Assembly (NCBI GenBank): GCA_016714535.1
Contig: JADKDR010000005.1
Span: 248,001-312,000 of the forward strand
From: Bacteroidota bacterium
GTDB taxonomy: Bacteria > Bacteroidota > Bacteroidia > AKYH767-A > OLB10
Reading direction: 5' to 3'
Length of the DNA: 64,000 bases
The position numbers and the translations under genes were made by a program. Within the stretch, counting starts at the first letter, position 1. Every line of letters starts with the position of its first letter. Positions 18,165 through 27,723 of this stretch are shown here, piece after piece. The notes beneath the pieces are model-generated. The model ran no database searches and was not told the origin of the DNA. It saw only the letters and a list, made by a program, of their open reading frames with translations.

Positions 18165-19022
18165 TTAAAATGAAATCGTTTCGGTGTTTAGTTGTTCATA
18201 CATGGTGATAGCTTGCACGGCTTCGCGCACATCATGCACACGCAAAATGGATGCACCATTTTGTAACGCAGCCATATGCAGCGCTGTGGAACCATTTAAG
18301 GCTTCTGCAGGAGATATATTTAAAGGTTTGCATACCATCGATTTTCGGCTGATGCCGGCAAGTACAGGTTTTTCAAATATGCCAAAAGCATTTAAATGTT
18401 TTAGTAAGGCAAAATTCTGTTCCACTGTTTTACCAAAACCAAAACCGGGGTCAATAATTAAATCATAAATATCCCATTTGGATAGAGCCTCCAGGCGCAG
18501 CCTTATCCAGGCAATTACCTCTGCTACCACATTGGTATAGGCAGGAGCTTGTTGCATGGTTTGGGGTGTACCTTGCATATGCATTACAACATAAGGCACT
18601 TTTGCACCGGCAATAGTTTCAAACATTTTTGGGTCAAAAATACCTGCGCTTATATCATTGATAATGGAAATGCCATGGTCTATGCCATAACGCGCTGTTG
18701 TGCTATGGTAGGTGTCGAGGCTGATTATGGTGTCAGGAAAACAACGGATTAATTCGGGTAGAACCACACTTAATCTTTTTAATTCATCTTCTGGTGAAAT
18801 CATGCTGCTTCCCGGCTTGGAGCTGGCAGCTCCCAGGTCTATAATGGCTGCACCCGCTTGCAGCATGCCGGCACAATGTGCTACGGCTTTGTCTGTGTGG
18901 TTATGAATGTTTCCATCGTAAAACGAATCGGGAGTAACATTCAAAATACCCATAGCTACCGGAGTGCTTAGGTCTAATAGCTGGCCATTGCAGTTAATTG
19001 TTAATCCTCGTGTTTTCATCAC
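18165..19022 (-). CDS. folP: Dihydropteroate synthase
   Basis: 285 residues, a TIM barrel of normal length. Family signatures: VAMGILNVTPDSFYDG, IIDLGAASSKPGS (GGESTRPG equivalent), NDISAG, VMHMQGTPQTMQ, DPGFGFGKTVEQNF, AGISRKSMV and the final LRVHDV. It condenses p-aminobenzoate with dihydropterin pyrophosphate in folate synthesis and is the sulfonamide target. Start codons at 19022 and 19019 (MMKTRG) are both possible; a TACATTTG at 19034-19027 sits unusually close to either. The gene runs into the nuclease gene 3 bases later. Confidence 0.95.
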   Translation of the reverse strand: MMKTRGLTINCNGQLLDLSTPVAMGILNVTPDSFYDGNIHNHTDKAVAHCAGMLQAGAAIIDLGAASSKPGSSMISPEDELKRLSVVLPELIRCFPDTIISLDTYHSTTARYGIDHGISIINDISAGIFDPKMFETIAGAKVPYVVMHMQGTPQTMQQAPAYTNVVAEVIAWIRLRLEALSKWDIYDLIIDPGFGFGKTVEQNFALLKHLNAFGIFEKPVLAGISRKSMVCKPLNISPAEALNGSTALHMAALQNGASILRVHDVREAVQAITMYEQLNTETISF

Positions 19023-19163
19023 CCTGCAAATGTATCAGAAGTTACTTGCTTTTCATTATTTCCATGCATGTATACAAGCTTGGAAATTCGTTTCCCGATT
19101 CTACTTTATTTATAGGTTGCTATTAACTATGCATTGTTCATTTCATATAATGTTCACAGGAGG

Positions 19164-19191
19164 TTTGCATATATTGCACCTCGTATATTTG
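19164..19191 (+). promoter_or_regulatory. Putative promoter of the BT_3928-type gene
   Basis: TATATTTG at 19184-19191 is a perfect Bacteroidota -7 element, preceded by TTTG at 19164-19167 with a 16-base spacer (slightly short). It lies about 78 bases before the start codon at 19269. Confidence 0.45.
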
Positions 19192-19268
19192 CACGCTATC
19201 TGTTTTGCTTGTTGCTTCCTTGTAGTATTCGCATTTAGTAGCATTTGGTTTAAAATTAATTTAATAAT

Positions 19269-20609
19269 ATGAAATATCTGGTAAATTTTCTGCGCATTGC
19301 CATTGGCTGTTTTTACATTTTTTCAGGTTTTGTAAAGGCCGTTGACCCATTAGGCACATCTTACAAAATGCACGATTATTTCTCAGCTTTTGCCGGGCTT
19401 GGTATGAGCAAGTTCTGGATGGCCATGAATGATTACAGTACTCCAATTGCTGTATTTATGCTGGTAGTTGAATTAGTAACCGGATTTTGTCTGCTTATAG
19501 GCTGGATGCCACGCTTTACTACCTGGATCATTTTTTTAATGACCTTATTTTTTACCCTGCTTACCGGATTTACTTATTTGTCGGGCTATTGTCCTAATGG
19601 AACCTTTGCAGCATTTGCACTAGGTGTAACTTTAGTAACCATGTTAGGTGCTTGGTTTTATGATTCTAAAATTGGAAAAATGCTGACTATTGCTGCTGTG
19701 GTAGGAGCCATCATTTTCGCATTGCTCTGTTTATTTTCGAGTACATTACTTACCTGCGCCTTTACAGAAAGCAAAATGAAAGTTACCGACTGCGGCTGCT
19801 TTGGCGATTTTATGAAACTAAAACCCTGGGAAACTTTTTGGAAAGATGTGATATTAGATGTGCTGATTTTTATACTGGTGGTAGGGTACAAGTATATAAA
19901 GCCAATATTTTCAGTCAAACTGCTTAACTGGGCAACCATTATTGCAACAGCCGGTTGTACTGTTTTTTGTTTATCTAATTTTTTGTGGGGCTTACCTTAT
20001 ATCGATTTCAGGCCATATGCAATAGGCAATGATATCAATGAACAGCGTATTGCTCCCAAGCCCGAAGTAAGAGAATTGATATTCCTATATAAAAACACTA
20101 AAACCGATGTGGTAGGACGCTACAAAAGCGAGCAACTTAAAGACCTTAATTTTGACGAGTTAGAATACGTTGACCGAATCGATAGCATTATCGATCCCGG
20201 GATTCCGGCTAAAATCAATAATCTTTTTATTAACAACGAGAATGGTGAAGATGTAACCGACACGCTATTACATGACCCTCGATATTCATTATGGGTTGTT
20301 GCACTTAAGTTGGAACATACAAATACAAGCGCATTTGAGAAAAAAATTAATCCCATGGTGAAAAAATTGGATAAGGCAGGTATCCCCATCTATTGCCTTA
20401 GCACGGGTGATATCGATATTGAAAAGTTCCGACACGATCATCAATGTGCGTTTCCGTTTTATACTGCTGACGAAACTCCACTTAAAACAATGATGCGAAG
20501 CAATCCGGGAATAATTTTATTAAAGAATGGAAAGGTAATAGATATGTGGCACCACCTTTATATTCCTAAGTTTGATGAGTTGAATCAGAAATATTTTTCG
20601 AAAAAGTAA
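19269..20609 (+). CDS. BT_3928-type DoxX family membrane protein
   Basis: 446 residues. The first ~230 residues are a DoxX-like domain with several membrane helices (LRIAIGCFYIFSGFVKAVDP, YCPNGTFAAFALGVTLV) and the cysteine segment VTDCGCFGDFMKLKPWETFW. A soluble C-terminal part follows (~290-446) with a thioredoxin-like look (IYCLSTGDIDIEKFRHD, NPGIILLKNGKVIDMWHH). This matches the Bacteroidota BT_3928 family, which resembles quinone- or MauE-type redox membrane proteins; the substrate is unknown. It is 12 bases before a secreted hypothetical gene. Confidence 0.85.
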   Translation: MKYLVNFLRIAIGCFYIFSGFVKAVDPLGTSYKMHDYFSAFAGLGMSKFWMAMNDYSTPIAVFMLVVELVTGFCLLIGWMPRFTTWIIFLMTLFFTLLTGFTYLSGYCPNGTFAAFALGVTLVTMLGAWFYDSKIGKMLTIAAVVGAIIFALLCLFSSTLLTCAFTESKMKVTDCGCFGDFMKLKPWETFWKDVILDVLIFILVVGYKYIKPIFSVKLLNWATIIATAGCTVFCLSNFLWGLPYIDFRPYAIGNDINEQRIAPKPEVRELIFLYKNTKTDVVGRYKSEQLKDLNFDELEYVDRIDSIIDPGIPAKINNLFINNENGEDVTDTLLHDPRYSLWVVALKLEHTNTSAFEKKINPMVKKLDKAGIPIYCLSTGDIDIEKFRHDHQCAFPFYTADETPLKTMMRSNPGIILLKNGKVIDMWHHLYIPKFDELNQKYFSKK

Positions 20610-20621
20610 ATAGTAAACAAG

Positions 20622-21521
20622 GTGAGATTATTCATTATTACAATCATTAGTACCATGTGTACTATGGGAGTATACGCGCAGCAGATGTGTGGGTTAGAAA
20701 AAAAAGTGTTATTTAAAATTAAGCGGAGCAAATTTGTTGGTCCCGGTCCTTTTAATTTTCGAATTGCAGTAGATAGTGAAAGCCGCGTGGCAATAACCTC
20801 ATGCAATATAAAATGGATATTTTTATTTAATAAGAATGGCCAACTTATAGACAGCGTAAAAACGCCTTTTAGCGAGTGTGTGCGATTAATGGAGTTTGAT
20901 GAATTTGATCGTTTACAAATAGCAGATAATAATGAGCGCATCATTTATAAAATAAATTTTGAACGCGATTTACTTGACAGTGCTGAGTACACAAATCCCG
21001 AAGAGTGGTACAATCAGCTCAATCATTTTTATCATCTGTATAATATTTCGAGCATACCTACTGCATATTGCAATCCGGCTTTTCCGCAGGATAATTATAA
21101 AACCCGTTTTAGCTATAGTTACAACCTCTACACTAATTATACAACCGGATTTTTGTATCAGGCTAATCACAACTTTATCAGGCGCCTTGGCACTAAGCGT
21201 AATTATGAACCCTTGCGTAAACGCGATGTCTGGTTTAGTGATTTTATTAATACGCGATCTAAAATATTATGGATAGATGATTTTACGAAACGCGCCATTT
21301 TTTTCGATCGTTCGCTAAAGCTCTATTGCGAAGATTACATCAATGATACCTATGACATTGTTGATTGCAGTATAAATGCGCCCGAGGCTGCACAGTTTGA
21401 CTTTAGCACCTGCTATAAAAAAAATCTAATAATAGGGGTTAGCGGGTTTGATGCAACAAGCATTGAAGTAAGCAGTTGGTCGGTACCTTATGTGGAACCC
21501 CCGGCTAAATTGCCACGTTAA
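20622..21521 (+). CDS. Secreted hypothetical protein
   Basis: 299 residues from a GTG at 20622. A signal peptide (IITIISTMCTMGVYAQQ) precedes a protein with beta-propeller-like strands (FNFRIAVDSESRVAIT, IFLFNKNGQLIDSVKT, FDRLQIADNNERIIYKINFE), similar in feel to six-bladed propellers of Bacteroidota, but no family is certain. Two Cys are near the mature N-terminus. It follows the BT_3928-type gene by 12 bases and is probably co-transcribed, pointing to an envelope role. Function unknown. Confidence 0.65.
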   Translation: MRLFIITIISTMCTMGVYAQQMCGLEKKVLFKIKRSKFVGPGPFNFRIAVDSESRVAITSCNIKWIFLFNKNGQLIDSVKTPFSECVRLMEFDEFDRLQIADNNERIIYKINFERDLLDSAEYTNPEEWYNQLNHFYHLYNISSIPTAYCNPAFPQDNYKTRFSYSYNLYTNYTTGFLYQANHNFIRRLGTKRNYEPLRKRDVWFSDFINTRSKILWIDDFTKRAIFFDRSLKLYCEDYINDTYDIVDCSINAPEAAQFDFSTCYKKNLIIGVSGFDATSIEVSSWSVPYVEPPAKLPR

Positions 21522-21611
21522 AGTTTATTTACTATGTAACATAGCTGACATCTAATGGTCATATTACCATCCTTTATATTTTCAAGCAAATAATTTTAAT
21601 TTAATATAGTA

Positions 21612-23972
21612 ATGAAATCAAGTTTACTCTCAGTCGCAATTACCTTGTTATTTGGCGCAAGTATGGCGCAAAACCTTCAGTTTCGAGATCATTTATCTTA
21701 CAATGGCAGCCTTGCCAATATAGGCGGCATTGCTATTAATGGAAAAGAGTTTGCACTGGTAGGATGGTCTGGCGGATTATCCATTGTGGATGTAACCAAT
21801 CCTGATTCGATTTTCGAAGTTATTAATGTGCCTGATACCAATTCATTTTGGCGAGAAGTAAAAACTTTTAATAATCATGCTTATGTAACCAATGAAAGTG
21901 GGCAAGGCTTGCAGGTTATTAACTTAACCTACCTGCCTGATAGTGCTCCATCTCATGATTATACAGGTGATGGTGCCATTGCTGGGCAACTTATTACCAT
22001 TCATGCATTGCATATTGATAATGGCTTTGCTTATTTGTATGGCTCAAACCTTTTTCAAGGTGCTGCAGTAGTTGTTGATTTAAATCAGGACGCCTGGAAT
22101 CCTGTGTATGTTGGCAATTCATCTGCTGCTGATCCAAACTACATACACGATGGTTATGTACGCAACGATACCATGTATGCAGGACACATTTATAACGGTT
22201 ATTTTTCGGTTATTGATTTTACTAATAAAGCGAATCCTGTTTTGATAAGTACTCAAAACACTCCCGATAATTTTACACATAATACCTGGCTCAACGATGC
22301 AGGTACTGTAATTTTTACTACCGATGAAGTTGACAAATCTAAATTGGCAAGCTATGATATTAGCGATCTGCAAAACATTAAGCTTCTCGATGAATTTCAA
22401 ACAATTCCGGGAGCTAATTCAATTGTTCACAACACGCATACACTGGGACAATACCAGATAGTTTCATGGTACGACCAAGGAGTAGTTATAGTAGATGCAA
22501 GCGATCCATCCAATATGGTTGAAGTGGGTAAATACATTACCGACCCACTTGCTCAGCCAGGAAACTTTGAGGGCTGTTGGGGTGTTTATCCTTACTTGCC
22601 ATCGGGTACCATTGTAGCATCAGATATGTACACCGGCTTGTATGTAATTACTCCAACTTACGTAAACGCAGCATATCTTAACGGGCTTGTTACAGATAGT
22701 GTAACCGGTTTGGCAATACCGGGAGCCAACGTTTCAATTATTGGCACTACCATTAGCAAACTTACTGATGTTACCGGGGCCTATAAAACCGGATATGGTG
22801 TGAATGGCTTATACGACATAGTTGTTAACAAAGGTGGATATAGCACTAAAACTATTACAGGAGTTTCTCTTACTAATGGCACTACAACCACCCTTAATAT
22901 CGAGTTAGCGCCTTTGATATCGGTTGCTGTTACAGGCAATGTAATAAATGCTGTAAACGGTCAGCCGGTGCCATTTGCAGATGTGCAATTTATTGGACCA
23001 AGTGGAGAGTATAATTTGCAGGCAGATGCAGCAGGAGCATTTAGTTTGCCCAGCATTTTACTTGATGCCTATGAACTTTCGGCTGGTAAGTGGGGTTTCA
23101 AAACCACCTGTCTGCAAAATCAACAAGTAATAAATGGAGCAGTATTTACGGTGCAGATAACACCGGGCATATACGATGATTTTACTTTTAATAACAATTG
23201 GACTAACAACAGCACTGCCACACAAGGTATATGGACGTGGGGCGAACCATTAGGTACATTTGCTAATGGCTTTGAGCTAAATCCCGATTTTGATTATGCT
23301 ACTGATTGCGGAAACAAATGCATGGTTACCGGCAATACCGGTACTCAAATAGTAGATGATGATGTAGCAGGAGGTTATACCATTTTAGAAAGCCCTGTTT
23401 TTGATTTAAGAAATCATTACAATCCATTTCTAAAATTACAAATGTGGTTTGCAAACTTTGCTCAGCAGGGCGGTGTTGGTAACGATACCGTAAAAATTAT
23501 TTTAAGTAACGGTTCCATAGATACCGTAATCCGAGTTATTCATGGAAATAATTTTAATTTCTTCCAATGGAATGGATACAATTTTATTTTGAAAAATTAT
23601 TTGCCGCTCACAAGCACCATGCAGCTTAAAGTTTATGCAGAAGAGTTTGCTCCCGAAGATTTGCTTGAGGTAGGTTTTGATAAATTTGAAATTACAGGCA
23701 TTACCGGTATCGAAGAAAATATATCTGCTGCTGTGCTTCAATTATATCCTAATCCTTCGCACGATAAGGCCATGCTAAAATACGATTTGAAAAATGCCAT
23801 TGGAGGCAATTTGGTAATTACTGACTTATCGGGCAGGGTGGTTCAATCAACCATGCTTCAGGCCAGTATGGGTTTAATGGAGGTTGGCGAAAATCTTGCC
23901 AAAGGAATCTATACCATTGCTGTAAGTGATGGTGGGGCTAAAAGTCAAACCATCAAGTTTGTAAAACTATAA
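21612..23972 (+). CDS. Choice-of-anchor B family protein with T9SS sorting domain
   Basis: 786 residues. A signal peptide ends near SMAQN. Residues ~20-350 form a choice-of-anchor B / LVIVD propeller (AINGKEFALVGWSGGLSIVD, LQVINLTYLPDSAPSHDY, VSWYDQGVVIVDASDPSNM). Two carboxypeptidase-regulatory-like Ig domains follow (LNGLVTDSVTGLAIPGANV near 357; VTGNVINAVNGQPVPFADV near 440), then a beta-rich region and a T9SS type A sorting domain (LQLYPNPSHDKAMLKYDL, final TIKFVKL). It is a surface or secreted protein of unknown ligand. Confidence 0.9.
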   Translation: MKSSLLSVAITLLFGASMAQNLQFRDHLSYNGSLANIGGIAINGKEFALVGWSGGLSIVDVTNPDSIFEVINVPDTNSFWREVKTFNNHAYVTNESGQGLQVINLTYLPDSAPSHDYTGDGAIAGQLITIHALHIDNGFAYLYGSNLFQGAAVVVDLNQDAWNPVYVGNSSAADPNYIHDGYVRNDTMYAGHIYNGYFSVIDFTNKANPVLISTQNTPDNFTHNTWLNDAGTVIFTTDEVDKSKLASYDISDLQNIKLLDEFQTIPGANSIVHNTHTLGQYQIVSWYDQGVVIVDASDPSNMVEVGKYITDPLAQPGNFEGCWGVYPYLPSGTIVASDMYTGLYVITPTYVNAAYLNGLVTDSVTGLAIPGANVSIIGTTISKLTDVTGAYKTGYGVNGLYDIVVNKGGYSTKTITGVSLTNGTTTTLNIELAPLISVAVTGNVINAVNGQPVPFADVQFIGPSGEYNLQADAAGAFSLPSILLDAYELSAGKWGFKTTCLQNQQVINGAVFTVQITPGIYDDFTFNNNWTNNSTATQGIWTWGEPLGTFANGFELNPDFDYATDCGNKCMVTGNTGTQIVDDDVAGGYTILESPVFDLRNHYNPFLKLQMWFANFAQQGGVGNDTVKIILSNGSIDTVIRVIHGNNFNFFQWNGYNFILKNYLPLTSTMQLKVYAEEFAPEDLLEVGFDKFEITGITGIEENISAAVLQLYPNPSHDKAMLKYDLKNAIGGNLVITDLSGRVVQSTMLQASMGLMEVGENLAKGIYTIAVSDGGAKSQTIKFVKL

Positions 23973-24073
23973 GCGTTTTTTTTATTCAACATTGGATGTT
24001 CATTAATTTTAAGTGCAGCTATTTGGGTATTAGGGAAAAGATTATAGCTTTGAGCCCTTAATCTTAAATAATT

Positions 24074-24496
24074 ATGAAAAAATTAATTTACGTTGTTTTC
24101 GCGATGCTCGTATTTGCATCATGTTCTAAAAGCCCCGACAAGGTGCTTCCTAAAAAAGATGGAAAGTGGAAATATACCTCAACATCTTCGTTTAATGGTG
24201 GAGGGATTTCTTTTACCTTTAACTCAACCGGAAAAATGACTTTTACCGATGATGAAGTAACAGATGTAATTGAAACCGAAGATGGTGCTGCGTGTACTGA
24301 TGATTGTTCATCAAGCTACAAATGGAGCTATGATAAGGATGATGAAGAAATAACATTAACCGAAATTGGTACAGTTACTCAAGCCTTGGTTTTTAAAGTT
24401 AGTGATTTGGAGCGGAAGTCAGAAACATGGACTTTAGCGCAAACCGATGCTAGCGGAACACTTACCATTACTGTTAAATTGGAAGCCGACAGATAG
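24074..24496 (+). CDS. Putative lipoprotein, lipocalin-like
   Basis: 140 residues. The N-terminus MKKLIYVVFAMLVFASCSKS is a lipoprotein signal with lipobox FASC, so the mature protein is lipid-anchored at Cys17. The remainder has the short beta-strand pattern of small lipocalin-like Bacteroidota lipoproteins (GKWKYTSTSSFNGGG, SYKWSYDKDDEEITLTEIG) and a Cys pair (ACTDDC). No specific function. It ends just before a bidirectional terminator. Confidence 0.7.
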   Translation: MKKLIYVVFAMLVFASCSKSPDKVLPKKDGKWKYTSTSSFNGGGISFTFNSTGKMTFTDDEVTDVIETEDGAACTDDCSSSYKWSYDKDDEEITLTEIGTVTQALVFKVSDLERKSETWTLAQTDASGTLTITVKLEADR

Positions 24497-24509
24497 GCCT
24501 TTAGTTTTC

Positions 24510-24554
24510 AAAAAAAAGAAAGCCTCATGCAATGTTGTATGAGGCTTTTTTTTT
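24510..24554. terminator. Bidirectional intrinsic terminator
   Basis: The stem AGCCTCAT (24521-24528) / ATGAGGCT (24539-24546) is flanked by an A-rich run on the left (24511-24520) and nine T on the right (24546-24554). It can stop both the plus-strand lipoprotein gene and the minus-strand purK, which converge on it. Confidence 0.88.
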
Positions 24555-24596
24555 GAATTGAAATTTGTCAATTTGTTTTAAAATCGAAACATCAAT

Positions 24597-25724
24597 TTAT
24601 TGTGCAGCTATTACATGCACAAGTTTCTTTAGCGTGTTTACCAGCACTATCAATTGCTCAACATTGTTTCCGGTAACCGTTACATGCCCCATTTTCCTAA
24701 AAGGCTTGGTGGTTGACTTGCCATACAAATGCACATGACAATTTTTTTGACTCATAAGTTGTTCCATTCCCTTGTATTGTGCTTGCCCCTGATAGCCTTG
24801 TTCTCCGAGCAGATTAAACATAACAGCATGTTGTATCATTTCAGTACTACCTAGGGGCTGATGCATTAGTATGCGTAACAATTGATCGTATTGAGAAGAT
24901 GCATTGGCTTCAATGCTATGGTGTCCGCTGTTGTGAGGTCGTGGTGCAATTTCGTTTACTAATATTTCGCCTTTTTTAGTAACAAACATTTCAACTGCAA
25001 GTATGCCTATGATGCCTAAATGCTCAACCACTTGCTTAGCAAGATTTTTTGCTTCGGCAGCTTGATTCAAGGTGAGAGAAGCAGGGGCAAAAAGATAGTC
25101 AAGCAAATTTGCCCGTTGGTCAAAATGCATTTCTACTGCATCATAAACCGCAATTTCGCCATCATGATTGCGTACCGCAATCACCGCTATTTCTTTTTCA
25201 AAGTCTATAAGTTCTTCAATTACACTTGGTTCTTCAAATCCATTCTTGTCAAGATCGGTTGGGCTGTCAATTTTTTGTACACCACGCCCGTCATATCCAC
25301 CTGTACGCAGTTTTTGTATAAATGGATACGGGCTATTGATTTCCATTTTTTTCTCAACAAGGTAAAATGGAGCAGTGGCAATGTTATTATTACGGTAAAA
25401 GTTTTTTTGCAAGCCTTTGTCCTGAATCAATTTTATGAGGTGAGGTTGGGGATAAATGACTTTTCCCATTTTCTCCAGTTCAATCAAAGCCTCTGTATTT
25501 ACATTTTCAATCTCAATGGTGATCACATCACACTGCTCGCCAAAGTTTAATACGGTTTCATAATCGGTTAAACTCCCTTGCATAAAATGCGTGCACAAAT
25601 GCCTGCAAGGTGCATCGTGCGTGCCATCCATTACTATTGTTTTTAAATTGTAGTCGGCCGCTTTTTGTAAAAGCATCTTGCCAAGTTGACCTCCTCCTAA
25701 TATTCCAATCGTTTTAGTATACAT
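24597..25724 (-). CDS. purK: 5-(Carboxyamino)imidazole ribonucleotide synthase
   Basis: 375 residues from the ATG at 25724, which gives the family start MYTKTIGILGGGQLGKMLLQ; the frame runs on to a TTG at 25745 but a -7 element overlaps that part. ATP-grasp enzyme of purine synthesis that carboxylates AIR with ATP and bicarbonate. Seen: the Rossmann-like GGGQLG, FIQKLRTGGYDGRGVQ, the ATP-grasp region EELIDFEKEIAVIAVRN, and VNEIAPRPHNSGHHSIEAN. It is divergent from hpt, another purine gene. The partner purE is not in the window. Confidence 0.95.
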   Translation of the reverse strand: MYTKTIGILGGGQLGKMLLQKAADYNLKTIVMDGTHDAPCRHLCTHFMQGSLTDYETVLNFGEQCDVITIEIENVNTEALIELEKMGKVIYPQPHLIKLIQDKGLQKNFYRNNNIATAPFYLVEKKMEINSPYPFIQKLRTGGYDGRGVQKIDSPTDLDKNGFEEPSVIEELIDFEKEIAVIAVRNHDGEIAVYDAVEMHFDQRANLLDYLFAPASLTLNQAAEAKNLAKQVVEHLGIIGILAVEMFVTKKGEILVNEIAPRPHNSGHHSIEANASSQYDQLLRILMHQPLGSTEMIQHAVMFNLLGEQGYQGQAQYKGMEQLMSQKNCHVHLYGKSTTKPFRKMGHVTVTGNNVEQLIVLVNTLKKLVHVIAAQ

Positions 25725-25742
25725 ATAAATGATTATGGGTTG

Positions 25743-25795
25743 CAAAAATAAATTCCTTAACGATTCAATGGCATACAGGTAAAAATATATATTCG
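25743..25795. promoter_or_regulatory. Divergent purK / hpt promoters
   Basis: On the minus strand TATTTTTG (25750-25743) is a perfect TAnnTTTG about 19 bases before the purK ATG. On the plus strand TATATTCG (25788-25795, one mismatch) lies 18 bases before the hpt ATG. The two purine genes thus seem to be fired from one 90-base divergent region with short leaders. Confidence 0.5.
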
Positions 25796-25813
25796 CAACT
25801 TGAAAAGCAATAT

Positions 25814-26353
25814 ATGAATCACGAGGTTAGTTTACATGGCAAAATATTTACCGAATTAATTCCGTCTGCAAAAATCCAGGAACGAATTGCAGAAATTGCA
25901 TCCGAGATCAACAAGGAATATTTTAAAAAGAAACCATTATTTCTGGGTGTGCTTAATGGCGCATTTTTGTTTGCGGCTGATTTATTTAAGAACGTGAATC
26001 ATGACTGCGAAATATCATTCATCCGCGTAAGCAGCTATTCGGGAACGGCAACCACCGGCAATGTCAAAAATGTAATAGGCCTTAACATGGATATTGAAGG
26101 CAGACACCTAATTATTATTGAAGATATAGTTGACACCGGAGATACCATGAACTATCTGCTTGGCGAATTGGATAAACACAAACCAGCCAGCGTTCGCATA
26201 GCCACATTGGTCTTTAAGCCCGATGCATTAAGGCATAAACTCGACTTACAGTATGTAGGCTTTAAGGTGCCCACCGATTTTCTTGTCGGCTATGGGTTAG
26301 ACTATGATGGGTTGGGCCGAAATCTTAACAGCATTTATGTGCTTAAGCAATAA
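25814..26353 (+). CDS. hpt: Hypoxanthine phosphoribosyltransferase
   Basis: 179 residues, the usual length. The PRPP-binding loop is LIIIEDIVDTGDTMNYLL (~100-117), with FLGVLNGAFLFAADLFKN near the start and the flexible-loop region VSSYSGTATTGNVK. The C-terminal VPTDFLVGYGLDYDGLGRNL contacts the purine. It salvages hypoxanthine (and probably guanine) to nucleotides with PRPP. It is 5 bases before the lipid kinase gene, so the two are co-transcribed. Confidence 0.95.
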   Translation: MNHEVSLHGKIFTELIPSAKIQERIAEIASEINKEYFKKKPLFLGVLNGAFLFAADLFKNVNHDCEISFIRVSSYSGTATTGNVKNVIGLNMDIEGRHLIIIEDIVDTGDTMNYLLGELDKHKPASVRIATLVFKPDALRHKLDLQYVGFKVPTDFLVGYGLDYDGLGRNLNSIYVLKQ

Positions 26354-26358
26354 ACGCA

Positions 26359-27252
26359 ATGCGTCCGGCCTTTATCATTAATGGAACCATCACCGGATTT
26401 GAAAGAATTATTGAGTCAATACAACAACAATTTTCCGATACAGAAATTACGATTATTCCAACACGCTATGCAGGTCATGCCGGTGAACTTGCTTCTCAGT
26501 TTGCGGCCGAATCCTTCTCGCATATTATTTCGGTAGGAGGTGATGGAACCTTGCATCAGGTGATCAATGGCATTTTAGCATCAACTAAAAAATTTGATGG
26601 AATTGTTTCAGTGCTTCCTTATGGCACCGGCAATGATTTTGCAAGAGCAAAGGGTTTTCAAAAATCGGTTGAACACCTAAAACACAAATTGCTTACTAAG
26701 CAATTTGAATATTGCGATAGTGGCTTTATTAAATTCCATGACGGAGAGCAGGAGCAAACAAAATATTTTGTAAACATAGCAGATACCGGCTTGGGAGCTG
26801 CAGTAGTGCAGGATATGATGCATTCAGGAAATAATTTTGGCAAAAAGGTGCAATACACCATTTCGGTTTTAAAGACTTTTTTCAAGTATAAGAAACAACT
26901 AATCGAAATTCAGACTGATGATTTTGTTTATAAAAATAAGACCATGCTTGCAATTGTGGCTAATTCAAATTTTTTTGGCAGCGGCTATCATATTGCCCCT
27001 ATGGCAAGCACCAACAACGGTGCACTTGAGTTAATTATCATTGGCGACATCAGCATCAAGGATTATCTGCTAAACTTGCCAAGGTTGCGAAAGGGTTTAC
27101 AAATAATGCATCCGCAGGTGCATTACCATACGTTTAAAACCCCAATTACGATTAAGTGCGCCAATACAATTTTTACCGAGGCAGATGGTGAGCTAATTAC
27201 CAGCGGAACTTTACAATTGGGAGTAATAGAAAAAGCATTTAAATTATTATGA
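26359..27252 (+). CDS. Diacylglycerol kinase family lipid kinase
   Basis: 297 residues of the DagK/YegS-type lipid kinase fold. The nucleotide-binding motif VGGDGTLHQVINGIL (~54-68) and SVLPYGTGNDFARAKG (~87-102) are intact. The C-terminal half (FGSGYHIAPMASTNNGALEL, then ADGE) matches the substrate domain. It phosphorylates a lipid at the inner membrane, either diacylglycerol or a sphingoid-type base; Bacteroidota make sphingolipids, so the substrate is open. Five bases after hpt. Confidence 0.9.
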   Translation: MRPAFIINGTITGFERIIESIQQQFSDTEITIIPTRYAGHAGELASQFAAESFSHIISVGGDGTLHQVINGILASTKKFDGIVSVLPYGTGNDFARAKGFQKSVEHLKHKLLTKQFEYCDSGFIKFHDGEQEQTKYFVNIADTGLGAAVVQDMMHSGNNFGKKVQYTISVLKTFFKYKKQLIEIQTDDFVYKNKTMLAIVANSNFFGSGYHIAPMASTNNGALELIIIGDISIKDYLLNLPRLRKGLQIMHPQVHYHTFKTPITIKCANTIFTEADGELITSGTLQLGVIEKAFKLL

Positions 27253-27294
27253 CTTATTTGTACTCATAACCATTAACGTGTTTTAAAAAATATT

Positions 27295-27379
27295 TTGTTC
27301 ATGGTTTGTGTCCTCGCTAAACATCCTGTATTTAATATCCACTTCTTTTTTTCCTGTTTCGCGGGGACGCGAACCAGGG
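27295..27379 (+). repeat. Palindromic intergenic repeat, copy 1
   Basis: First of three ~85-base elements. Its arms (ATGGTTTGTGTCCTCGC on the left, GCGGGGACGCGAACCA on the right) form an imperfect inverted repeat around a T-rich centre. It is preceded by CGTGTTTTAAAAAA, which is also found just after copies 2 and 3, so it looks like a rearranged member of the same array. The 162 bases after it are unique and hold no gene. Confidence 0.85.
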
Positions 27380-27541
27380 ACTACCAGCATAACTTAATGT
27401 ACGAACCTAGCCACTCTGTATGAAAGAACGGTTGCGAAATTTTTGCAATACAAATTAAACGAAAAAGAAATTAGACATTCAAGAAAAAAAGTACTTACTT
27501 TTTTACATTAAAGATATAGCTATGGTTAATGTATCCGGGTT

Positions 27542-27723
27542 TTGTTCATGGTTCGCGTGCTCGCTAAACATCCTGTATATAACGTCCACTTCTTTTTTCC
27601 TGGTACGCGGGGACGCGAACCAGGGGCGCGTGTTTTAAAAAAATTAATTGATTTAATATCACCTTCAAAGAAACCAGTAGTTATTTTCGAATTTCAAATA
27701 AATCTCTAAAAGAAAAAACTCTT
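27542..27723 (+). repeat. Tandem duplication unit (repeat copy 2 plus defective gene start)
   Basis: A 182-base unit: the palindromic element at 27542-27625, then ~98 bases that duplicate the sequence just upstream of the DUF4838 gene, ending in a defective copy of its first codons (AAAAGAAAAAACTCTT against AAAATGAAAAAACTCTT; the T of the ATG is missing). It is directly followed by the second unit. Confidence 0.88.
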
